Shown here: in pieces, positions 9,203 through 18,255 of the stretch
Layout of the letters: each line of letters begins with the position of its first letter
Numbering within the stretch: the first letter of the stretch is position 1
Source: Marivita sp003149565
GTDB lineage: Bacteria > Pseudomonadota > Alphaproteobacteria > Rhodobacterales > Rhodobacteraceae
Strand: one strand, 5' to 3'
DNA: 64,000 nucleotides
NCBI RefSeq assembly: GCF_965216415.1
Contig: NZ_CBDCFU010000002.1
Position numbers and translations under genes: made by a program
The notes under the pieces: model-generated
Told to the model about the DNA's origin: nothing
The model's database searches: none
Seen by the model: the letters and a program-made list of their open reading frames with translations, nothing else

Positions 9203-10870
9203 ATGAGCGGTGAACGGATCATCTACCTTCCCCTGGGCGGGGCGGGCGAAATCGGCATGAATGCCTATATCTATGGCTACGGCAAGCCCGGGGAGGAACG
9301 CCTGATCCTTGTAGACCTTGGGGTGACCTTTCCAGACATGGACGGCACGCCGGGGGTGGATCTGATCCTGCCGGATATCAGCTGGCTGAAGGAACGACGC
9401 AACCAGCTTGAGGCGATCTTCATCACCCATGCGCATGAAGACCACGTAGGCGCCATCGGCCACTTCTGGGAAGAGCTTGGCGCGCCGATCTATGCCCGGG
9501 CCTTCACGGCCCATATTGCACGCCTCAAGATGGAGGACGCCGGGCAGTCGCCGGAAACAGTGCGAACCGTGTCGGCCTGGCCGGAAACCGTGGAGGTGGG
9601 ACCGTTCAAAGTCGGATTCGTGCCGATCTCGCACTCTATCCCCGAAAGCTCGGGACTTGTGATCGACACACCTCAAGGGCGGCTCGTGCATTCCGGGGAT
9701 TTTAAAATCGATGAAACTCCGGTTGTTGGCGAGGCTTTTGATCGCACTCTTTGGGAAGACATCGGAAAGTCAGGTGTCAAGGCGTTGATTTGCGACTCCA
9801 CCAACGTCTTTTCGACCCATGAAGGCCGCTCTGAGGCAACCGTTGGCCCGGAAATCGAAGAGCTCTTGCGCGATGCCAAAAGCATGGTCGTTGCGACCAC
9901 CTTTGCGTCCAATGTGGCGCGGGTGAAAACGCTGGCCGAAGCAGCCGTGCGTGCAGGACGGTCGGTATGCCTGTTGGGCCGGGCGATGCGACGCATGATC
10001 GAAGCGTCGATCAAGACAGGGGTTCTGGCAGATTTCCCGAGCGTGGTCAGCCCGGAGGAGGCCACACAGATCCCGCGGGAAAACCTGATGCTGATCGTCA
10101 CCGGGTCCCAGGGGGAGCGAAGAGCGGCGTCGGCGCAACTGGCGCGTGGCAAATATCAGGGCATTACGATGGAGGAGGGTGATCTGTTCCTCTTTTCCTC
10201 AAAGACCATCCCTGGCAATGAACGTGGCGTGATCCACATCATGAATGCGTTTTCCGAACAGGGCGTGGACGTTGTCGATGACAGCTCTGGCAAATATCAC
10301 GTCTCTGGGCACGCAAACCGCCCTGATCTTGAGACAATGCATGCTGTGGTCAACCCGCAACTGGTGGTGCCCATGCACGGCGAACACCGTCATCTGCGCG
10401 AACACGTGAAGGTGGCGGGTGCCGCAGGCCGCAAGGGCGTGCTGGCGGTCAATGGCATGATGATGGACCTCAGCGGCAATGAACCGACGGTTGCTGAATA
10501 TGTCGAAACGGGCCGCACCTATCTGGACGGCTCGGTCAAGATCGGGGCACTTGACGGGATTGTTCGTGACCGTATCCGCATGGCGTTGAACGGGCATGTG
10601 ATTGTCACCGTCATTCTGGATGAGGACGACGAATTGCTGGGTGAGCCGTGGTGCGAGATCATGGGCTTGCCTGAGATGGGTCGCAACAATGCACCGCTGG
10701 TCGACGCGCTGGAGGAAGACCTGTCGCAATTCATTGGACGGGCCGGGGACAAGACCATCACCGACGATGACAAGCTGGAAGAAGGGCTGCGGCGGATTGC
10801 CCGTCAGACGACACAGAACGAGATCGGCAAGAAACCTGAAGTGACCGTTGTGATCAGCAGGCTGGCATGA
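9203..10870 (+). CDS. rnj: Ribonuclease J (metallo-beta-lactamase RNase)
   Basis: This 555-residue 5'-exo/endoribonuclease acts in mRNA decay and rRNA processing in bacteria of this class. The metallo-beta-lactamase motif THAHEDH gives H76, H78, D80 and H81, with HSGDFKID as a later metal ligand region. The beta-CASP domain and RNase J C-terminal domain fill the rest. It starts 3 bases after coaX and overlaps gph by ATGA, so the four genes birA-coaX-rnj-gph look like one transcript. Confidence 0.95.
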   Translation: MSGERIIYLPLGGAGEIGMNAYIYGYGKPGEERLILVDLGVTFPDMDGTPGVDLILPDISWLKERRNQLEAIFITHAHEDHVGAIGHFWEELGAPIYARAFTAHIARLKMEDAGQSPETVRTVSAWPETVEVGPFKVGFVPISHSIPESSGLVIDTPQGRLVHSGDFKIDETPVVGEAFDRTLWEDIGKSGVKALICDSTNVFSTHEGRSEATVGPEIEELLRDAKSMVVATTFASNVARVKTLAEAAVRAGRSVCLLGRAMRRMIEASIKTGVLADFPSVVSPEEATQIPRENLMLIVTGSQGERRAASAQLARGKYQGITMEEGDLFLFSSKTIPGNERGVIHIMNAFSEQGVDVVDDSSGKYHVSGHANRPDLETMHAVVNPQLVVPMHGEHRHLREHVKVAGAAGRKGVLAVNGMMMDLSGNEPTVAEYVETGRTYLDGSVKIGALDGIVRDRIRMALNGHVIVTVILDEDDELLGEPWCEIMGLPEMGRNNAPLVDALEEDLSQFIGRAGDKTITDDDKLEEGLRRIARQTTQNEIGKKPEVTVVISRLA

Positions 10871-11523
10871 CGCGCGGGGTTGTCTTCGATCTTGACGGGA
10901 CATTGATCGATAGCCTGCCCGACATTGCTGCAGCGGCCAACGCACTATTGGCGGATCACGGACTTGAGCCGTTGCCACAAAAGCAGATCGGCAGCTTTGT
11001 CGGCATGGGAGAACGCGTGTTCCTCGACCGTCTGATCGCGGCTACGGCGCTGAATGCCGGGGACTACGATGCGCTGATGGGGGAATTTATCACCCATTAC
11101 AAAGCCAGTACTGGGCTTACCACCGTATTTCCGGGAGTGCTTGAGGCAGTTCAGGCTTTGAAAGCCGAGGGCTATAAGCTGGGTATCTGCACCAACAAAC
11201 CCGGTGGCCCCTTGGCGGCGGTATTGGATGCGATTGATCTGGCGAAATGGTTTGATGTGATCATAGCCGGAGACACTCTGTCGGTGCGCAAACCTGATCC
11301 CGCCCCGTTGCATCTGGCGTTCGAACGCATGGGCGCCACTCGGGGTGTCTATGTCGGTGACAGCGACGTGGATGCGGAGACAGCACAGCGGGCTGGGGTG
11401 GCGTTTGCGTTCTTCACCGAAGGTATTCGCACCAAACCGATCGAAGATATCCCGCATGACCGGGCCTTTGATCGGTTTCAAGACCTGCCCGCAATTTGTG
11501 AGGATATCCTACGCCCGCTCTAG
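10867..11523 (+). CDS. gph: Phosphoglycolate phosphatase (HAD family)
   Basis: This 218-residue hydrolase has all four HAD motifs: FDLDGTLID with nucleophile D8 and acid D10, CTNKPG (motif II), RKPDPAP (motif III Lys) and VYVGDSDVDAETA (motif IV). The helical cap between motifs I and II and the overall length fit Gph, which removes 2-phosphoglycolate made by oxygenation or DNA repair. Other small phosphatase substrates cannot be excluded. Its start overlaps the rnj stop. Confidence 0.88.
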   Translation: MTRGVVFDLDGTLIDSLPDIAAAANALLADHGLEPLPQKQIGSFVGMGERVFLDRLIAATALNAGDYDALMGEFITHYKASTGLTTVFPGVLEAVQALKAEGYKLGICTNKPGGPLAAVLDAIDLAKWFDVIIAGDTLSVRKPDPAPLHLAFERMGATRGVYVGDSDVDAETAQRAGVAFAFFTEGIRTKPIEDIPHDRAFDRFQDLPAICEDILRPL

Positions 11524-11527
11524 GCGG

Positions 11528-11571
11528 GCGATGCGCCGACGCATCGCGGCGTTTCCGTTTTCGGAAACGCC
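11528..11571. repeat. Double-hairpin palindromic repeat, copy 1 (convergent gene ends)
   Basis: Two adjacent perfect stems are present: GCGATGCG/CGCATCGC (8 bp, loop CCGA) and GGCGTTTCCG/CGGAAACGCC (10 bp, loop TTTT). It lies between the ends of gph (+) and the helicase gene (-). The same pair occurs inverted at 26404-26447, and the second stem alone occurs at 22945-22964. It probably works as a bidirectional transcription end. Confidence 0.8.
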
Positions 11572-11580
11572 GACAGGTGA

Positions 11581-13068
11581 TCACCCGGCGCGACGTTCGT
11601 CAAAGCTGAGCGCGATGAAGGACGGCATGTGGTCGCCCATGCCAACCACATTGTTGTCACGGCCACCGCGATCGTTGCGTCCGCCACGGTCATTACGGCG
11701 GTTGCGCGAACGGTCCTGATCCGGTTTCTGGTCATCCTCGCGCTTTGTGGCGTCTTTCGGCGCGTCTGCCGGAACCTGTTCCTGCTCCTGCGCCTCGACA
11801 TTCATCTCTTGTGCGTTGTCCGAGGACTTGGAGCGACCACGACCTCCGCGAGACCTGCGCGGCTTGCTCTCTTTATTGTCGTCCGAAACTTCACTGGTTG
11901 CTTCTTCAGGTTCGACCTGACCAAGCGGGTTCTCCACGCGCGGGATTTCTTTCTGGATCAGCTTTTCAATCGCGTCGAAGTTCTTTTCGTCCTTAGGGCC
12001 ACTGATCATCAACGTTTTGCCCTTGCGCCCGGCACGGCCAGTTCGGCCGATTCGGTGCACGTAGTCCTCGGCGTGGCTGGGTACATCGAAGTTGAACACA
12101 TGGCTGACGGCAGGCACATCAAGTCCGCGCGCCGCGACATCCGACGCCACAAGAAAACGCAAATCGCCATCGCGAAACCCGTCCAGCGTCTTCATACGTT
12201 GGGATTGGTCCAGATCACCGTGGATGGGGGCCGCGTCGAAACCGTATTTCTTAAGCGACTTTGCGACGATATCGACGTCGGACTTGCGGTTGCAGAAGAT
12301 GATAGCGTTCGAACACGCGTCGCCTTCAGCTTCGATGAGTTTCCGAAGCAATTTCCGCTTCTCCGTTCCCTCACGGTCGCGGCGCGAAGCTTTGAACATC
12401 ACCACACCTTGCTCAATCGTCTCAGACGCGGAGGCCTGCCGTGCCACCTCGATCCGGGCGGGACCCGACAGGAAGGTGTTGGTGATCCGCTCGATCTCGG
12501 GCGCCATCGTGGCCGAGAAGAAAAGCGTCTGGCGGGTGAATGGTGTCAGGCTGAATATGCGTTCGATATCGGGGATGAACCCCATATCGAGCATGCGGTC
12601 GGCCTCATCGACCACCATTACCTGCACACCTGTGAGCAGCAGCTTGCCGCGCTCGAAATGATCCAGCAGGCGACCCGGCGTTGCGATAAGAACGTCCACA
12701 CCCTTGTCGATCAGTGCGTCCTGTTCCTTGAAGCTGACACCTCCGATGAGCAGCGCCTTCGTAAGCTTCACGTTCTTGGCGTAGATGTCAAAGTTCTCCG
12801 CCACCTGTGCCGCCAGTTCGCGTGTCGGGCATAGCACAAGGCTGCGTGGCATCCGCGCGCGGGCGCGGCCACGGGCCAGAAGCGTGATCATGGGAAGCGT
12901 GAAGCTTGCGGTTTTGCCAGTGCCGGTCTGGGCGATGCCGAGGACGTCGCGTCCTTCGAGCGCCGGCGGGATGGCGCCTGCCTGAATTGGGGTGGGGGTA
13001 TCGTATCCCGCCTCTTCAATAGCTTTCAGGACTTTCGGGTTGAGGTTCAACTCAGAGAATTTTGTCAT
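11581..13068 (-). CDS. DEAD-box RNA helicase (RhlE-like)
   Basis: This 495-residue ATP-dependent RNA helicase shows the Q motif PTPIQ (25-29), Walker A AQTGTGKT (46-53), PTRELA, DEAD (154-157), SAT and HRIGRTGR. The helicase core ends near residue 380. A low-complexity tail follows that is rich in Arg, Asp, Gly, Gln and Glu (RSRGGRGRSK, RNDRGGRNDRGGRDN), typical of RNA-binding extensions in RhlE/DeaD-type proteins. Such enzymes act in ribosome assembly or RNA degradosomes. The exact subfamily is not certain. Confidence 0.93.
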   Translation of the reverse strand: MTKFSELNLNPKVLKAIEEAGYDTPTPIQAGAIPPALEGRDVLGIAQTGTGKTASFTLPMITLLARGRARARMPRSLVLCPTRELAAQVAENFDIYAKNVKLTKALLIGGVSFKEQDALIDKGVDVLIATPGRLLDHFERGKLLLTGVQVMVVDEADRMLDMGFIPDIERIFSLTPFTRQTLFFSATMAPEIERITNTFLSGPARIEVARQASASETIEQGVVMFKASRRDREGTEKRKLLRKLIEAEGDACSNAIIFCNRKSDVDIVAKSLKKYGFDAAPIHGDLDQSQRMKTLDGFRDGDLRFLVASDVAARGLDVPAVSHVFNFDVPSHAEDYVHRIGRTGRAGRKGKTLMISGPKDEKNFDAIEKLIQKEIPRVENPLGQVEPEEATSEVSDDNKESKPRRSRGGRGRSKSSDNAQEMNVEAQEQEQVPADAPKDATKREDDQKPDQDRSRNRRNDRGGRNDRGGRDNNVVGMGDHMPSFIALSFDERRAG

Positions 13069-13278
13069 GTGTATCCGTTATTCACGGACTGACTGCGCCC
13101 GTGCGTCTGTTTCGATCCGGCCCGTATGGCCCTGTGTTGTCCACAGTCACGATCTGCACGCGTATGTACTCTTCCAATCAAGGCGGGTCAATGACGTGGC
13201 TCTGCGATGCGCGGATGTCGTCTCAAGAGCAGCCTATTGGTGGCGTAGCGGCAACAAAGCTGCCGTTTCTCTACGTTC

Positions 13279-15036
13279 TCAACGGTGAATGGAAACTCCG
13301 AAGACACGTTCGATCGCCGCGTCGGGATCGAATTTCGGCGTTAGGAGAAGACCATACTTGTCCAGGCGAGACCGCAGTTCCGGACTATCCTCGCACATTT
13401 CACGAAAGAAGTGACGCAACCCAGGCTCACCTTCTTCGTCACGGAGGTATTTCAAAAGATGCCCGATATTCTTTCGCGCATCGTCGGATTTTACACGGTA
13501 GGAGCCTTTTTCCTGCCGAAAATCGAGTTTCGCAAGAAACCGTTCCCAATCCGGTGCATGGAGATGGCCGACCACTGCATCGCTCAGTGTTGCGACGTTT
13601 CGGACATCTTCTCCCTTCACGCGAAGGCGGTGGATGGCGAGCCGAACCTCTCCCAGACCGGTGCGGGCGAACACCTTGCCAGCGAGATGGCTCAGAAATC
13701 CGCCGCGCACATAACTGCCGAATGTCGGATATATGTCGGTAGCGGCCGAAGGTGGGATGCCGTCCCCGGTGCTCCGCAGTTTGAAATGCTGCGGCATTTC
13801 GCCCGGCACTTTGACGGCAAGTGCCTCCGCTGGATAAAGCCGCGCACCGGCCATGTCCGCTGGGACGGCTTTCAAAGCCGTCGCCAGTTTTTTCGCGCTC
13901 AGCACGAATTCGTCAGTATCAATATGCCCCAGCCAATCCACATGCTCGCCCGCCACGCGCAGCGCTCGGGTGGCGTTAAAGGTCTGGCGCAATTGATGGG
14001 CGTCGGGCCGGTTCTTGCCCATCATTTTCCAGTATTTTTCGTCACATATCGTGAGCGTCACCTGTGGGTGGTGCTGCAGCAGTCCGACAACATCCGCATT
14101 CGGCGTATCAAGGTACAAGTAGACATGGGTTGCGCCCATATCGAGGTGATGGGCCACAAAGCGGGCCACATCGAGCAGAGGGGCGTTTGTGGTGCACACC
14201 ACGCCCCAACGTGGCGCACGCGAAGGGCCTGATGGCACCCGCACCGAGACGCCGTGCCCGTCCTCGGAAGGGGTTTTATTGTGATCCATACGCCGCAGCT
14301 TGCGCTCGCGCAGCCTTTGCATGCGGCGAAAGACAGTACGCGGATCGTCGATCAGGCGCTGCAGCAGATCATGCGCCAAGGGGCGGATGACAGGATCGCT
14401 GTCTGCTTCCTCCCACAGGCGTCCGATCATGTTGACGTCCAGTCCCCCGTCCGCAAGCGCGTACGCGTTCATGTCCAGCGGCAAAGGCCCGGACGCACGT
14501 CCTTCGAGGGTAAAAGGGCGGTCGGGTTCTCTGCCGGAATACAGTCGTTCGCTTTCATAGAGCTTCATCGCTCCGAAAAGCGTCGAAAGGGCCAAACCGG
14601 TGCTGCGCTGGATCGGCGTTTTGCCATGATCCCCGAATGTCGTGATGCTCGAAACTTTCCACCGCAAATCCATCTCACGCAGGAGGACATCCGACTGCTC
14701 AGTCCAGAGCCTAATAAAAAGGTCAGCGGTATGTTCGGGTTGGCTCCGTTTGCGCAAATGGGCGATAAGCAAGCCGTTCAGGTGCAGGAGCGCGTTTTGT
14801 CCCTCTAGCTCCCGCGCAATCTCCCAGCTTTTGCGACTGTTTTCCGAGCGTTTTCGGCTGGCGTCAGGCGGCACAGAGATGCGCAATGCAGCGATTTTGT
14901 TCAGATCGCAGTCCAAAGGTGGCAAAGCTTCGCCTTTGGCAAAGCTCAGCGGCGCGCGCCGCGCGTTCATCTGTTTGACGATGCCTGCCATCCCAGCTGG
15001 ATAGGCCGGGTTTGGCGACGGTTTCTGACTGCTCAT
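13279..15036 (-). CDS. Family-2 glycosyltransferase (Glyco_tranf_2_4 type) with long N-terminal extension
   Basis: About 585 residues. The middle part (VARFVAHHLDMGATHVYLYL, then HIDTDEFV as the DxD-like metal motif) matches the PF13704-type glycosyltransferases of Roseobacter genomes. The preceding 280 residues are helical and Arg-rich and match no domain I know. There is no signal peptide or membrane segment, so it is cytosolic. I start at the ATG at 15036; a GTG seven codons upstream is possible, and neither has a strong ribosome site. The acceptor and sugar are unknown. A shorter relative is at 32349. Confidence 0.72.
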   Translation of the reverse strand: MSSQKPSPNPAYPAGMAGIVKQMNARRAPLSFAKGEALPPLDCDLNKIAALRISVPPDASRKRSENSRKSWEIARELEGQNALLHLNGLLIAHLRKRSQPEHTADLFIRLWTEQSDVLLREMDLRWKVSSITTFGDHGKTPIQRSTGLALSTLFGAMKLYESERLYSGREPDRPFTLEGRASGPLPLDMNAYALADGGLDVNMIGRLWEEADSDPVIRPLAHDLLQRLIDDPRTVFRRMQRLRERKLRRMDHNKTPSEDGHGVSVRVPSGPSRAPRWGVVCTTNAPLLDVARFVAHHLDMGATHVYLYLDTPNADVVGLLQHHPQVTLTICDEKYWKMMGKNRPDAHQLRQTFNATRALRVAGEHVDWLGHIDTDEFVLSAKKLATALKAVPADMAGARLYPAEALAVKVPGEMPQHFKLRSTGDGIPPSAATDIYPTFGSYVRGGFLSHLAGKVFARTGLGEVRLAIHRLRVKGEDVRNVATLSDAVVGHLHAPDWERFLAKLDFRQEKGSYRVKSDDARKNIGHLLKYLRDEEGEPGLRHFFREMCEDSPELRSRLDKYGLLLTPKFDPDAAIERVFGVSIHR

Positions 15037-15172
15037 GGGCTCAGAGTGCCGCTTCACCGTGCTCCGATCAACGAAAAAGACATCTCAAAATGCCCGACTT
15101 GAAGCGCCTCGGAAGACGCCTGCCAACACAATTTGCAATTTGCGTGTCCGAGCCCGATGGAATGGCTTTGGG

Positions 15173-16780
15173 TCAGACCATCATTTCTTTCGTCGCAGAC
15201 AGAGTGACATCTGGATAGTCACGCGCAACGCGGTCGATATCCCACTGCAAGCGGGTCAGATAGACCACATCGCCGTCATTGTCCTCGGCCATATGCTGCT
15301 TGTTGGCGTTTACCAGTTTGTCCACTGCCGTTTTGTCGCCGTGAACCCAGCGGGCTGACGTGAATTGCGACGCTTCAAACCGAACAGGCAGTCCATACTC
15401 CAACTCTATCCGGCTCCCAAGAACTTCGAACTGCAACGCCCCAACGACACCAACAATGAAGCCCGAGCCGATCATCGGTTTGAAGACTTTGGCAGCGCCT
15501 TCTTCAGCAAATTGCATCAAGGCCTTTTCAAGATGTTTGGCCTTCATCGGGTCGCCAGCCCGTACATTCTGCAAAAGCTCAGGCGCAAAGGATGGTATGC
15601 CCGTTACCTTTAGCGCTTCACCCTCGGTCAGCGTGTCACCGATGCGCAACTGCCCGTGGTTCGGGATACCGATGATGTCGCCCGCCCAGGCTTCCTCCGC
15701 CAACTCGCGATCCGAGGCAAGAAAGAGCACCGGGTTCGTGATCGACATCGGTTTTTTCGAGCGCACATGAGTGAGCTTCATACCTCGATTGAAGTGCCCC
15801 GACGCCAGACGCACAAAGGCCACACGGTCGCGGTGTTTGGGATCCATATTGGCCTGCACCTTGAACACGAAGCCCGATACCTTTTTCTCTTCCGGCAAGA
15901 TCTGTCTCGGTGTCGCCCGTTGAGGCTGCGGCTCCGGTCCATAGGTGCCGATGCCGTCCATCAGTTCTTTTACACCAAACGAATTGATCGCAGAGCCGAA
16001 CCAGATCGGGGTCATGTGCCCTTCAAGGACCGCCTGTGGGTTCAGGGCCGGCAACAATTCGCGCGCCATTTCGACCTCTTCGCGCAACTGTTCCAGCAAA
16101 GCGGGCGGCACGTGTTCTGCCAGCTTGGGATCATCCAGGCCGTTAATCTCGATGCTTTCGGCAACCTTGTTCCGGTCCGCGCGGTCCATCAGTTCCAACC
16201 GATCCCGGATTAAGTCGTAGCACCCAAGGAAGTCGCGGCCGACGCCGATGGGCCAGCTGGCCGGAGTGACGTCAATAGCGAGGTTTTCCTGAATTTCATC
16301 AATAATATCGAAGGTATCGCGGCTTTCGCGGTCCATCTTGTTGCAGAAGGTCAGGATCGGCAAATCGCGTAGACGACACACCTCAAAAAGCTTTTGCGTC
16401 TGACTTTCCACGCCCTTGGCGCCATCAATCACCATCACCGCCGCATCGACGGCCGTCAGCGTGCGATACGTGTCTTCCGAAAAGTCCGAGTGACCGGGCG
16501 TATCAACCAGATTGAAACGGAATTCTTTGAAGTCAAACGACATGGCCGAGGCCGAAACCGAGATACCCCGGTCCTGTTCCATCTTCATGAAGTCCGAGCG
16601 TGTGCGCCGTGCCTCACCCTTGGCGCGGACCTGTCCTGCCATCTGGATCGCGCCACCGTAGAGCAGGAATTTTTCGGTCAGCGTGGTTTTGCCAGCATCC
16701 GGGTGCGAGATGATGGCAAAGGTGCGCCGCCGGGCGATTTCGGCAGGCAGATCAGGGCGATTTGAAACAGTGTCCAGCAT
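15173..16780 (-). CDS. prfC: Peptide chain release factor 3
   Basis: This 535-residue translational GTPase recycles RF1/RF2 from the ribosome. The P-loop HPDAGKTT (26-33), the DTPGH switch motif and FCNKMDR are visible, followed by the RF3-specific C-terminal region. The length matches the family. It stands alone on the minus strand between the glycosyltransferase and an unknown gene, each separated by 60-140 bases. Confidence 0.95.
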   Translation of the reverse strand: MLDTVSNRPDLPAEIARRRTFAIISHPDAGKTTLTEKFLLYGGAIQMAGQVRAKGEARRTRSDFMKMEQDRGISVSASAMSFDFKEFRFNLVDTPGHSDFSEDTYRTLTAVDAAVMVIDGAKGVESQTQKLFEVCRLRDLPILTFCNKMDRESRDTFDIIDEIQENLAIDVTPASWPIGVGRDFLGCYDLIRDRLELMDRADRNKVAESIEINGLDDPKLAEHVPPALLEQLREEVEMARELLPALNPQAVLEGHMTPIWFGSAINSFGVKELMDGIGTYGPEPQPQRATPRQILPEEKKVSGFVFKVQANMDPKHRDRVAFVRLASGHFNRGMKLTHVRSKKPMSITNPVLFLASDRELAEEAWAGDIIGIPNHGQLRIGDTLTEGEALKVTGIPSFAPELLQNVRAGDPMKAKHLEKALMQFAEEGAAKVFKPMIGSGFIVGVVGALQFEVLGSRIELEYGLPVRFEASQFTSARWVHGDKTAVDKLVNANKQHMAEDNDGDVVYLTRLQWDIDRVARDYPDVTLSATKEMMV

Positions 16781-16844
16781 GGCCGCGCATATAGGCGGCG
16801 CGGCTCGGCTTGTCTATACGACGCTTTTGCGTGCGTCAGCGCGC

Positions 16845-17336
16845 TTAGCCGATCAGTCTCAGCTTTGCGGCCCCCGCACTTGCGTGATCCGGACGCCGTG
16901 CAATTTTCGCCGCGGGCGTGTTTGTGGGGACAAGTTCAGGCACGACGGCATCCGGGCGGTGCTGAATGTCAATCAGCACGTATTCGACATTGGCCTGAAA
17001 CTCGGTGTCCGAGACGAAGAACAGGGCACCGTTACAAACCGTTGCGAAGACATCGATGCGGCGACCTGTCGTGCTCATGAAGATGAGTTCTGCAAGTGTG
17101 ACCAAGCTCTGCTGTGGAGCGTTAGCTGCCATTTCCAGCGCAAAGCACGCGTTTCGATTGTCCGTGCGCATGACTGAAAGCCAGTTGGCATCGCGTTTCG
17201 GCAGGAAGGTGTCGCCAAGGATCAAGTCCTGAATGTGGCGGATCGGGTCCCCACGGCATACTCCGAATTCGGCGCGCACGCCGTCGGCGGGGCAGGCTTT
17301 GAATCGGGACGCTAATTTTTCAGTGGCAGCAGACAT
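16845..17336 (-). CDS. Hypothetical protein of about 163 residues
   Basis: I do not recognise this protein. It is soluble, with mixed alpha/beta content, a PIRHIQDLILGDTFLPKRDA segment and a TTGRRIDVFATVCNGALFFV strand-rich stretch that could suit a PAS-like or small sensor fold; that is a guess. The last 30 residues are Pro/Ala/Arg-rich. I start at the ATG at 17336, behind AAAGAG; an ATG at 17384 would add 16 residues. Reading further upstream overlaps the SDR gene on the other strand and is spurious. It is divergent from the SDR gene. Confidence 0.6.
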   Translation of the reverse strand: MSAATEKLASRFKACPADGVRAEFGVCRGDPIRHIQDLILGDTFLPKRDANWLSVMRTDNRNACFALEMAANAPQQSLVTLAELIFMSTTGRRIDVFATVCNGALFFVSDTEFQANVEYVLIDIQHRPDAVVPELVPTNTPAAKIARRPDHASAGAAKLRLIG

Positions 17337-17472
17337 AAACTTGCACTCTTTCGCAGGCCGGTACTCAATCACACATTCCGGCATGGCTTTAAGATCGGTT
17401 TGAAATGTGTCACGTCTATGAGCAGGCCGTGGCATTTCACGGACAATTCTGACCAAAATGGGGAGTGAGCGA

Positions 17473-18252
17473 ATGGATCTCGGGATCAGCGGAAGGCGAG
17501 CGCTTGTTTGTGCATCTAGCAAGGGTTTGGGCCGTGGATGCGCCGAAGCTTTGGCTGCAGCAGGCGTGAACCTTGTGATGAATGCGCGCGGCGCCGACGC
17601 GCTTGAGGCAACAGCAGAAGACATCCGCGCGGCACATGGTGTCGACGTCACAACAATTGCCGCAGATATCGTGAGCGAGGACGGCCGGGCCAAGGTGCTC
17701 GAAGCCGCGGGCGATGTGGATATTCTTGTGACAAACGCAGGTGGCCCGCCGCCGGGACTGTGGTCCGATTGGGGGCGTGAGGATTTCATCAAGGCGCTCG
17801 ACGCCAATATGCTGACGCCGATTGCCCTGATGACGGCGCTGATGCCGGGCATGATTGATCGGGGCTGGGGCCGCGTGGTGAACATCACCTCGCAGTCGGT
17901 CAAGGCTCCGATTCCGGCGCTGGGTCTGTCCAATGCCGCACGCACTGGCCTGACCGGCTATGTGGCTGGCACGGCGCGTCAAGTCGCTGAACACGGCGTC
18001 ATCGTCAACAACCTGCTGCCGGGCATTCACGACACCGATCGCGCGCAACAGCTGGATGGCGGCGTGTCCAAGGCACAGGGCATTTCGGTTGAGCAGGCGC
18101 GCAAGAACCGCGAGGCTACAATTCCGGCACGCCGCTACGGCACACGTCAGGAATTCGGAGCGACCTGCGCATTCCTTTGCTCGCAACATTCCGGCTTTAT
18201 TGTGGGTCAGAATATCTTGATCGACGGCGGCGGCACCAACGCCACGATTTAA
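17473..18252 (+). CDS. Short-chain dehydrogenase/reductase with atypical active site
   Basis: This 259-residue Rossmann-fold protein has the NAD(P) motif ASSKGLGRG near the N-terminus, a TNAGGPPPG segment (NAG motif) and a normal C-terminus (NILIDGGGT). The usual Tyr-xxx-Lys pair is absent: where YxxxK is expected after the catalytic Ser region (NITSQS) the sequence is ALGLSNAARTGL, giving Leu and Ala. A subgroup of SDRs with LSNxxR at this site is known from annotation, but its reaction is unclear to me. The ATG at 17473 has GGGGAG at 6-base spacing and is preferred over 17458. It is 3 bases upstream of the AlkC-like gene. Confidence 0.82.
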   Translation: MDLGISGRRALVCASSKGLGRGCAEALAAAGVNLVMNARGADALEATAEDIRAAHGVDVTTIAADIVSEDGRAKVLEAAGDVDILVTNAGGPPPGLWSDWGREDFIKALDANMLTPIALMTALMPGMIDRGWGRVVNITSQSVKAPIPALGLSNAARTGLTGYVAGTARQVAEHGVIVNNLLPGIHDTDRAQQLDGGVSKAQGISVEQARKNREATIPARRYGTRQEFGATCAFLCSQHSGFIVGQNILIDGGGTNATI

Positions 18253-18255
18253 GAC

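Noticed and set aside
13130..13150. TTGTCCACA resembling a DnaA box
   Set aside because: A single 8/9 match with no neighbours, no AT-rich unwinding region and no dnaA/dnaN nearby; chance is likely.
16845..17945. 366-codon frame extending the unknown gene at 16845 into the SDR gene
   Set aside because: The N-terminal half is the complement of the SDR coding sequence; only the part from about 17336 looks like a protein.
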